DNA of 64,000 nucleotides from contig NZ_JAZHRV010000001.1 in the NCBI RefSeq assembly GCF_036924595.1, positions 3,038,001 to 3,102,000 on the forward strand. Reading direction: 5' to 3'. Of the stretch, positions 57,548 to 64,000 are shown piece after piece (the first letter of the stretch is position 1; the number at the start of each line of letters is the position of its first letter). Below the pieces are notes generated by a model that did no database searches, was not told where the DNA came from, and saw only the letters and a list, made by a program, of their open reading frames with translations. The position numbers and the translations under genes were made by a program. This DNA is from Bradyrhizobium algeriense. GTDB taxonomy: Bacteria; Pseudomonadota; Alphaproteobacteria; Rhizobiales; Xanthobacteraceae.

Positions 57548-58951
57548 ATGCGTGGGGTGAAGGAATTTGCCGGAGCTGCGGCTTCGGCCCTTCTATTAGT
57601 ATGCATGGGCTCGACGCCCGTCTTGGCCGACACGATTGAGGCGGCCCTGGTGCGCGCGTATCAGAACAATCCGCAGCTCAACGCGCAGCGCGCGCAGGTG
57701 CGCTTCACCGACGAGAACGTGCCGCAGGCGCTGTCGGGCTACCGGCCGAGAGTCGCGGTCACCGCGAGCGCCGGCGTCCAATACACCGACAGCCTGACCC
57801 AGACCGGCGACCTCAATGTCGGGAGGGTCCCCCCGATTAACGGCACCAACGCGCCGCGCAGCGTCGGTGCCACCATCACGCAGACGCTCTTCAACGGCCA
57901 GCAGACCGCGAACAGGACCAGGGCGGCCGAGGGGCAGGTTTCCGGCGCGCGCGAAGCCTTGCGCGCACTCGAACAGACCGTCTTGCTCAGTGCCGCGACA
58001 AGCTACATGGACTATCTGCGCGATTCCGCGATCGTCGAGGTGCAGAAGAGCAACGTTCGCGTGCTAGAGCAGACGCTCAAGCAGACGCGCGACCGCTTCA
58101 ACGTCGGCGAAGTCACCCGTACCGACGTCGCGCAGTCGGAAGCCCAGCTTGCCGCCGGCAAGACGCAGCTCCTGACCGCGGAAGCCAATCTGACGACGAC
58201 GCGATCGAACTTCCGCCGCATCATCGGCAACGAACCCCAAAACCTTGCGCCGGGCTCGCCGGTCGATCGCTTCCTGCCATCGACGCTGCCGGCCGCCGTC
58301 GAGCTCGGCCTGACGCAAAATCCGAACGTCACCGCGGCGATGTTCGGCATCGACGTCAGCTACCTCCAGGTCAAGGTGGCCGAAGGCGCGCTGTTGCCGA
58401 CCGTCACGTTGCAGGCATCGGTTCAGCAGTCCTATGAGCAGAGCCTGATCCAGTACCGCGCGTTCGGCGCGTCTGCGATCACACAGCTTTCGGTGCCGAT
58501 CTATCAGGGCGGCGCCGAATATTCGCTGATCCGCCAGTCCAAGGAAACGGTGGCGCAGCAGCGCCTCGTTCTCGACCAGACCCGCGACCAGACCCGCGCC
58601 AACGTGGTCACGGCATGGGGACAGCTCGTCGCCGGCAAGGCGCAGGTGCAATCGGCGCAAGCGCAGGTGACGGCGTCGGAAATCGCGTTGAACGGCGTGC
58701 GCGAGGAAGCCAAGGCCGGACAGCGCACCACGCTCGACGTGCTGAACGCACAGCAGGCGCTGGTCAACGCGCGCGTTGCGCTCGTTACCGCGCAGCATGA
58801 TCGGGTGGTTGCGTCATACTCCGTGCTGAACACGGTCGGCCGGCTGTCGCCGACCGTGATGAACCTGCCCACCACGGTCTATGACCCGAGCGTGCACTAT
58901 CATCAGGTGCGCGATAGCTGGGCCGGCGTTCGCACACCCGACGGCCGCTGA
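57548..58951 (+). CDS. tolC: TolC outer-membrane channel
   Basis: A 467-residue TolC family protein. Signal peptide MRGVKEFAGAAASALLLVCM ends VLA, and the mature protein begins DTIEAALVRAYQNNPQLNAQ. Two OEP repeats follow with coiled-coil regions (VEVQKSNVRVLEQTLKQTRD; AQVQSAQAQVTASEIALNGV) and the equatorial RTTLDVLNAQQALVNARV block. There is no lipobox, unlike the NodT protein at 36938. TolC serves type I secretion and RND efflux; the partial RTX protein at the right edge would be a natural type I client. The start could also be TTG 57539. Confidence 0.92.
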   Translation: MRGVKEFAGAAASALLLVCMGSTPVLADTIEAALVRAYQNNPQLNAQRAQVRFTDENVPQALSGYRPRVAVTASAGVQYTDSLTQTGDLNVGRVPPINGTNAPRSVGATITQTLFNGQQTANRTRAAEGQVSGAREALRALEQTVLLSAATSYMDYLRDSAIVEVQKSNVRVLEQTLKQTRDRFNVGEVTRTDVAQSEAQLAAGKTQLLTAEANLTTTRSNFRRIIGNEPQNLAPGSPVDRFLPSTLPAAVELGLTQNPNVTAAMFGIDVSYLQVKVAEGALLPTVTLQASVQQSYEQSLIQYRAFGASAITQLSVPIYQGGAEYSLIRQSKETVAQQRLVLDQTRDQTRANVVTAWGQLVAGKAQVQSAQAQVTASEIALNGVREEAKAGQRTTLDVLNAQQALVNARVALVTAQHDRVVASYSVLNTVGRLSPTVMNLPTTVYDPSVHYHQVRDSWAGVRTPDGR

Positions 58952-59267
58952 TCTCCGAGTCGATTTCCGCACAGGCGGGATGAAATCGTCGCCCGGCGCC
59001 TGAAGCGCCGGGCGCTTTGCTTGCAATCAATTGTGGCCATGACGTACCGTTTCCGGGGCGAGCTGAGCGATTCGTGGCCCGCGTCTTTGCATCTCACGGA
59101 CGCGTGTCGGAATCGTTTTGAGGGGAGCAGGACCTGCGCGCGATGCCGCGGGCGGGCTTGATCTGGGGACAAGTCGGGCTTGTGCGATGAAAATCCCGGC
59201 CTGCATATCCGGAACCGGCAATTCCTTCGTGGCTTTGGTGTAAAATGGTTTCGATGTGGAGTCGGAG
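58952..59267. other. Intergenic region between tolC and the popZ-like gene
   Basis: About 315 bases. It holds a tolC terminator (58990-59020) and the promoter of the DUF2497 gene. No other gene is seen. Confidence 0.5.
58990..59020 (+). terminator. Rho-independent terminator of tolC
   Basis: cgcccggcgc-ctgaa-gcgccgggcg followed by ctttgctt, 39 bases after the tolC stop. The ten-pair GC stem is perfect. Confidence 0.75.
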
Positions 59268-59981
59268 ATGACGCAACCTGCAAAGGTCCAAGAGCCCTCG
59301 ATGGAGGAGATTCTGGCGTCGATCCGTCGCATCATTGCCGACGACGAGGCTAAGCCTGCGGCTGCCGAAAAGCCGGCGAGCGCGCCGGCCGCCGCGAAGC
59401 CGGCCGTGATGAAGGATATCCCGCCGTCGGCGATCGCTCCGGCGCCGAAGCCGGTTGCCGCGCCGAAACCAGCCCCGCCGCCACCACCGCCTGCGCCCGA
59501 ACCGGCCGCCAGCAACAACCAGGACGACATCGACGCGATGCTGGCGAGCCTCGATGCGGCGACGCCCGAGGCGGATATCAGGCCGGCGGCGCCCGAGGCC
59601 GATGTTTTCGAACTCACCGACGAGATGGCATTGCCCGAGCCTGCACCAGCCCCCGCCGCGACAACATTCAGCAAGGTCGATCCGCAGGACGACATCGAAT
59701 TCACCGAAGCCAAGGCGTCACGTCGCCAGCCGGCCTATGAGCCGCCGTTCGAGAGCGCGCCAGCGCGACCGATTTTATCGCATTCAACCGTCTCCGCCGT
59801 GGAATCCGCCTTCAACTCGCTGGCCAATACCGTGCTGAGCAACAACGCGCGGACGCTGGAAGATCTGGTCAAGGAAATGCTGCGGCCAATGCTGAAATCC
59901 TGGCTGGATGACAATCTGCCGGGACTGGTGGAGCGGATCGTCAAGGCCGAAATCGAACGGGTTTCGCGCGGCGGGCGCTAG
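59268..59981 (+). CDS. popZ: DUF2497 / PopZ-like polar organising protein
   Basis: A 237-residue protein with the three-part PopZ layout. The N-terminal helix EPSMEEILASIRRIIADDE is the region that binds client proteins in Caulobacter. The centre (residues about 30-160) is Pro/Ala-rich and acidic, without order. The C-terminal helices (VESAFNSLANTVLSNNARTL, EDLVKEMLRPMLKSWLDDNL, PGLVERIVKAEIERVSRGG) drive oligomerisation. PopZ forms a polar network that anchors the chromosome origin through ParB. The ATG at 59268 follows GGAG six bases upstream. The place between tolC and valS is conserved in alphaproteobacteria. Confidence 0.88.
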   Translation: MTQPAKVQEPSMEEILASIRRIIADDEAKPAAAEKPASAPAAAKPAVMKDIPPSAIAPAPKPVAAPKPAPPPPPPAPEPAASNNQDDIDAMLASLDAATPEADIRPAAPEADVFELTDEMALPEPAPAPAATTFSKVDPQDDIEFTEAKASRRQPAYEPPFESAPARPILSHSTVSAVESAFNSLANTVLSNNARTLEDLVKEMLRPMLKSWLDDNLPGLVERIVKAEIERVSRGGR

Positions 59982-60251
59982 TCCCAAAGCTGCGTTGAGG
60001 CTGCATCAAGGCCGCCCCGGCGGGCGTCGATCGCCAACCCCATCCTTCAAACCGGCGTTACCTCGGGTCCCCGCTGCCCTGAACCCGCGTTGTCAGGTTG
60101 ACTTGAGGCGCTGCGGCGGCTTTCTAGGGGCGCGGCCCGGCGCCGATCGCATCCAAACCGGACGCTACCACGTTGATTTAATTTACATTCTTTGAGAGGA
60201 CCGGCGACGGTTTTGCTCAAGGGCGCCCCCACCATCTCCAATTGCAGTGCC

Positions 60252-63116
60252 ATGATCGAGAAAAACTACCAGCCCGCCGATATCGAGAGCCGCACGTCCC
60301 GGATCTGGGAGGAGAGCGGTGCGTTCAAGGCCGGCCGCCCGGAACGAAAGGACGCCGCGCCGTTCACCATCGTGATCCCGCCGCCGAACGTGACGGGCTC
60401 GCTTCATATGGGCCACGCACTGAACAATACGCTGCAGGACATTCTCTGCCGCTTCGAGCGCATGCGCGGCCGCGACGTGCTGTGGCAGCCCGGCACTGAT
60501 CACGCCGGCATCGCGACCCAGATGGTGGTCGAACGGCAATTGATGGAACGGCAGGAGCACCGGCGCGACATGGGCCGCGCCAAATTCCTCGAACGTGTCT
60601 GGCAGTGGAAGGCCGAGAGCGGCGGCACCATCGTCAACCAGTTGAAGCGGCTGGGCGCCTCCTGCGACTGGTCGCGCGAGCGCTTTACGATGGACGAAGG
60701 CCTGTCGCGGGCCGTCGTGAAGGTGTTCGTCCAGCTGCACCGCGAAGGCCTGATCTACAAGGACAAACGGCTGGTCAACTGGGATCCGAAGCTGGTGACC
60801 GCGATCTCCGATCTCGAGGTGCTGCAGGTCGAGGTCAAGGGCAGTCTCTGGTACCTGCGCTATCCGATCGAGGGCAAGACGTTCAGCCCCGACGATCCCT
60901 CGACTTATGTCGTCGTGGCGACGACGCGGCCCGAGACGATGCTCGGCGATACCGCCGTTGCGATTCATCCGGACAACGAGCGGATCGGCCATCTGATCGG
61001 CCAGCACGTCATCCTGCCGCTGGTCGGCCGCCGCATCCCGATCATCGGCGACGACTATGCCGACCCGGAGAAGGGATCCGGCGCGGTCAAGATCACGCCG
61101 GCGCACGACTTCAACGACTTCGAGGTCGGCCAGCGGCACGGCCTGCCGCAGATCAACGTGTTCGATCGCGAGGGCTGCATGGCCCTCGTTGGCAATGAGG
61201 ATTATCTGCGCGGATTGCCCGAGGGCGCGGACCAGTTTGCAGAAGAATTACAGAGCGTCGAGCGCTTCGCCGCGCGCAAGCAGATCGTGGCGCGGCTGGA
61301 AGATTTCGGCTTCCTGGAGAAGGTCGAGCCGAACACGCATGCGGTGCCGCATGGCGACCGCTCCAACGTGGTCATCGAGCCTTATCTGACCGACCAGTGG
61401 TATGTCGACGCCAGGACCATGGCGCAGCCGGCGATCGCGGCTGTCCGCTCGGGCGCGACCAGCTTCGTGCCGAAGAACTGGGAAAAGACCTATTTCGAAT
61501 GGATGGAAAACATCCAACCCTGGTGCATCTCGCGCCAGCTCTGGTGGGGCCATCAGATTCCCGCGTGGTACGGGCCCGACGGCAAGGTGTTCGTTGCCGA
61601 GACCGAAGAGGAAGCCGTCGGCAACGCGCTCGGTTACTACGTCGAGCAGGAAGTCATCACGGAAGAGCAGGGGCGCGAGATGGCGCTGGACCCTGCCAAG
61701 CGCGAGGGATTCATCGTCAGAGATGAAGACGTGCTCGATACCTGGTTCTCGTCAGGCCTGTGGCCGTTCTCAACGCTCGGTTGGCCGGATGAAACGCCGG
61801 AGGTGAAGCGCTATTACCCGACCAACGTCCTCGTCACCGGCTGGGACATCATCTTCTTCTGGGTCGCCCGGATGATGATGATGGGCCTGCACTTCATGAA
61901 GGAGGCGCCGTTCTCGACCGTCTACATCCACCGCCTGGTTCGCGACGAGAAGGGCGCGAAGATGTCGAAGTCGAAAGGCAACGTCATCGATCCGCTCGGC
62001 GTCATCGACGACTTTGGCGCGGACGCGCTGCGCTTTGCGCTGGCGCGCGGCGCGGCCCACAACCACGACATCAAGCTGTCGCCGCAACTCGTCGAAACCA
62101 ATCGCAATTTCGCGACCAAGCTGTGGAATGCCTGCCGCTTCGCCGAAATGAACGGCTGTGAGCAGCCCGCAGGCTTCGATCCGAGAGCGGCAAAGGAGAC
62201 GCTGAACCGCTGGATCGCGCATGAGACCTCGCGCGCCACACGCGAGGTGACCGAGGCGATCGAGGGCTATCGCTTCAACGATGCAGCCAATGCGATCTAC
62301 CGCTTCGTCTGGAACGTCTATTGCGACTGGTATGTCGAACTCGCAAAGCCTGTGCTGATGGGCGAGGAGGGGGCCGCGAAGGCCGAGACCCGCGCCATGA
62401 CCGCCTGGGCACGGGACGAGATCCTCAAGCTGCTGCATCCGTTCATGCCCTTCATCACCGAGGAGCTCTGGGCGGTGACGGCAAAGCGCGACGGCCTCCT
62501 GGTGCTGGCCGAATGGCCGCGCAAGGCGAGCGCGGTGACCGAGGAACAGATCGCTTCGATGGCGCTGGCAGGACCTGGCGACCCGCTGATCGCGCCCGTC
62601 ATGGCCGCGCTCGACGCCGGCGATTTCAGCGATCCCGCGGCCGAGGCTGAAATCGGCTGGGTGGTCGATCTCGTCACCGCCATCCGTTCGGTGCGCTCGG
62701 AAATGAACATTCCGCCGGCCACCTTGATCCCGCTGGTGCTCTCGGGTGCGTCCACGGAGACCCAAGGGCGCGCGCAGCGCTGGAACGACACCGTGAAACG
62801 CCTGGCGCGTCTGGCGGATATTTCCTTTGCCGATCGCCCGCCGGAAGGCGCGGTGCAGTTGCTGGTGCGCAGCGAGGTGGTGGCGCTGCCGCTGAAAGGC
62901 GTGATCGATCTTTCCGCGGAAAAGACGCGGCTCGACAAGGAAATCGTCAAGGCCGACGCCGACATCAAGCGCGTCGACGCCAAGCTCGGCAACGAGAGAT
63001 TCGTGGCGAACGCGCCGGAGGAGATCGTCGAAGAGGAAAAGGAAAAACGCGAGGCGGCGGTGGCGCGAAAGGCGAAATTGCAGGAAGCGTTGGAACGCTT
63101 GAAGATGGCGTCCTGA
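60252..63116 (+). CDS. valS: Valyl-tRNA synthetase
   Basis: A 954-residue class I synthetase. The HIGH motif is in PPPNVTGSLHMGHALNNTL and KMSKS is in GAKMSKSKGNVIDPLGVID. Between them lies the CP1 editing domain (VATTRPETMLGDTAVAIHPD, GSGAVKITPAHDFNDFEVGQ). WENIQPWCISRQLWWGHQIP-like (MENIQPWCISRQLWWGHQIP) and an anticodon-binding helical domain follow, ending in the Val-specific coiled coil (EKTRLDKEIVKADADIKRVD). It charges tRNA-Val. The ATG at 60252 gives the expected N-terminus (MIEKNYQPADIESRTSRIWE). Confidence 0.96.
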   Translation: MIEKNYQPADIESRTSRIWEESGAFKAGRPERKDAAPFTIVIPPPNVTGSLHMGHALNNTLQDILCRFERMRGRDVLWQPGTDHAGIATQMVVERQLMERQEHRRDMGRAKFLERVWQWKAESGGTIVNQLKRLGASCDWSRERFTMDEGLSRAVVKVFVQLHREGLIYKDKRLVNWDPKLVTAISDLEVLQVEVKGSLWYLRYPIEGKTFSPDDPSTYVVVATTRPETMLGDTAVAIHPDNERIGHLIGQHVILPLVGRRIPIIGDDYADPEKGSGAVKITPAHDFNDFEVGQRHGLPQINVFDREGCMALVGNEDYLRGLPEGADQFAEELQSVERFAARKQIVARLEDFGFLEKVEPNTHAVPHGDRSNVVIEPYLTDQWYVDARTMAQPAIAAVRSGATSFVPKNWEKTYFEWMENIQPWCISRQLWWGHQIPAWYGPDGKVFVAETEEEAVGNALGYYVEQEVITEEQGREMALDPAKREGFIVRDEDVLDTWFSSGLWPFSTLGWPDETPEVKRYYPTNVLVTGWDIIFFWVARMMMMGLHFMKEAPFSTVYIHRLVRDEKGAKMSKSKGNVIDPLGVIDDFGADALRFALARGAAHNHDIKLSPQLVETNRNFATKLWNACRFAEMNGCEQPAGFDPRAAKETLNRWIAHETSRATREVTEAIEGYRFNDAANAIYRFVWNVYCDWYVELAKPVLMGEEGAAKAETRAMTAWARDEILKLLHPFMPFITEELWAVTAKRDGLLVLAEWPRKASAVTEEQIASMALAGPGDPLIAPVMAALDAGDFSDPAAEAEIGWVVDLVTAIRSVRSEMNIPPATLIPLVLSGASTETQGRAQRWNDTVKRLARLADISFADRPPEGAVQLLVRSEVVALPLKGVIDLSAEKTRLDKEIVKADADIKRVDAKLGNERFVANAPEEIVEEEKEKREAAVARKAKLQEALERLKMAS

Positions 63117-63138
63117 CTCAAGGCGCTGAACCATCCCC

Positions 63139-63249
63139 GTCATTGCGAGCGAAGCGAAGCAATCCATGGCGCGGCATAACGGATAGATGGATTGCTTCGT
63201 CGCTTCGCTCCCTTGCGCAAACGCTTCGCGTTTGTCGCAGGCAATGACG
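63139..63249. repeat. Palindromic intergenic repeat (cgtcattgcgagcgaagcg type)
   Basis: The outer arms cgtcattgc ... gcaatgacg and inner arms gaagcaatccat ... atggattgcttc are inverted copies. It is a widespread intergenic repeat of Bradyrhizobium, here 22 bases after valS. It could act as a processing or termination hairpin. Confidence 0.8.
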
Positions 63250-63285
63250 GCTGAGGTAGCATCAGTCACCATCGAGGACCGATCG

Positions 63286-63672
63286 ATGCTGGACCACGTC
63301 TCCATCACAGTCTCAGATTTCGCCGCTGCCGAGCGCTTCTACGACGCGGTCATGAAAGCACTCGACGTCGTCAAGGTCGGAAGAAGCGACCGCTGGCTCG
63401 GCTATGGCGAACGGGCTGACGCGGAGCATCCGGATCGCGTCTACATCGCCATCTACAAGGGTGCGAAGCCGGACGAGGCCACCAGCCGGCATTGGTGCTT
63501 CAAGGCGAAATCGCGAAGCGAGGTCGACGCGTTCTGGCACGCCGGCATCTCTGCCGGCGGCACCGACGATGGGCCACCCGGCCTGCGCCACTATCACGCC
63601 GCCTACTATGGCGCCTTCCTCCGCGATCCCGACGGCAACAAGGTCGAGGCGGCGTGCCATCGGGCGGGCTAG
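63286..63672 (+). CDS. VOC-family (glyoxalase-like) protein
   Basis: A 128-residue vicinal-oxygen-chelate protein. It opens MLDHVSITVSDFAAAERFYD (His4 as a likely metal ligand), has HWCFKAKSRSEVDAFWHAGI in the centre, and ends YYGAFLRDPDGNKVEAACHR with the closing Glu of the family. Substrates range widely (glyoxalase, dioxygenase, antibiotic-resistance types). The ATG at 63286 follows GAGG; the longer in-frame extension to 63187 would be encoded by the palindromic repeat and is rejected. Confidence 0.85.
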   Translation: MLDHVSITVSDFAAAERFYDAVMKALDVVKVGRSDRWLGYGERADAEHPDRVYIAIYKGAKPDEATSRHWCFKAKSRSEVDAFWHAGISAGGTDDGPPGLRHYHAAYYGAFLRDPDGNKVEAACHRAG

Positions 63673-63716
63673 CCGCGCGATGGTTGTCGGGATCAGGCGT
63701 TTACCCTCGGCTAGCC

Positions 63717-64000
63717 TCAGACGAACAGAAAATCGCCGGCGCGGAGCTCGCTCAACGTCATGTTCCGAATCTCGATCGTATTATTGGCGTCGACTGTAAT
63801 CACGACGCTCGTGCCAACCTCGGCCATGTGCGATTGCAGCGCGCTGAAGTCGGCAAACACCGTCTTGTCGAACTGAAGGATGTCCTGCACACCATCGGTG
63901 TTCTGGAAGTCGGCAACCGTGTCCTTGCCGAAGCCCGCAGCGAAAACGAATGTATCATTGCCGGATCCCCCGGCCAGATAATCGTTTCCGCCGCCACCGA
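63717..64000 (-). CDS. RTX-type calcium-binding protein, C-terminal part (5' end beyond window)
   Basis: The minus strand reads a partial protein that enters from the right edge: GGNDYLAGGSGNDTFVFAAG, then FGKDTVADFQNTDGVQDILQ, FDKTVFADFSALQSHMAEVG and SVVITVDANNTIEIRNMTLS, ending LRAGDFLFV. GGSGNDTFVF is a calcium-binding RTX nonapeptide followed by the typical F-x-x-G-x-G-x-D-x-V-x-D-F segment, and the final hydrophobic end after an acidic stretch is a type I secretion signal. Such proteins leave through an ABC exporter with TolC. About 94 residues are visible; the enzymatic part, if any, lies beyond the window. Confidence 0.88.
   Translation of the reverse strand, partial: GGGGNDYLAGGSGNDTFVFAAGFGKDTVADFQNTDGVQDILQFDKTVFADFSALQSHMAEVGTSVVITVDANNTIEIRNMTLSELRAGDFLFV

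Overview
The window comes from a high-GC alphaproteobacterium, most likely Bradyrhizobium or a close relative in the Nitrobacteraceae. The reasons are the conserved block pcm-tolC-DUF2497/PopZ-valS, an Aap-type general amino acid ABC transporter, Tad/Cpa pilus genes, HvrA-like H-NS proteins, a DUF3551 protein, PEPxxWA-CTERM proteins, and several palindromic intergenic repeats of the kind common in Bradyrhizobium. The assignment rests on recognising gene content; no database search was possible.

Layout. 1-6.1 kb: accessory-looking region with an edge-truncated RlpA-like gene, two paralogous H-NS-type proteins that share their upstream DNA, PilZ and small secreted proteins, a DUF3551 gene broken by a decamer duplication, a PEP-CTERM protein and tRNA-Arg(TCT). 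6.5-13.9 kb: yfhM-pbpC (bacterial alpha-2-macroglobulin plus penicillin-binding protein 1C). 14.0-17.8 kb: a tight four-gene envelope operon (ArnT-like glycosyltransferase, PAP2 phosphatase, GT2 polyprenyl-phosphate sugar synthase, LABN membrane protein) that looks like a lipid A dephosphorylation and glycosylation cassette. 17.8-25.3 kb: Na/Pi symporter, PilZ protein, and a split Tad locus (tadD on +, cpaBCDE on -). 25.8-33 kb: metC, aapJQMP and a cysK-like gene. 33-36.5 kb: FAD oxidoreductase-DUF1365-Cfa lipid modification operon. 36.9-46.1 kb: an MdtABC-type RND efflux operon with its own NodT lipoprotein. 46.1-53 kb: small genes, TapT/DTW, a membrane protein with a Myb/GcrA-like helix-turn-helix tail, tRNA-Cys, a TetR-controlled NmrA-DUF1772 pair, and a second PEP-CTERM protein. 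53.3-56.0 kb: a decayed islet bounded by tRNA-Asn(GTT) and a 49-bp copy of its 3' half. 56.3-64 kb: pcm, tolC, popZ-like, valS, a VOC protein and the 3' end of an RTX-type calcium-binding protein.

Functionally the window is dominated by envelope biology: peptidoglycan synthesis paired with protease defence, lipid A and membrane lipid remodelling, pilus assembly and efflux. No complete phage, insertion sequence, CRISPR array or recognisable defence island was seen. The most interesting items are the lipid A cassette, the tRNA-Asn-bounded islet with its coupled small-protein pair, the histone-like repeat linker in one H-NS paralogue, the decamer-slippage frameshift in the DUF3551 gene, and the membrane-tethered helix-turn-helix protein.
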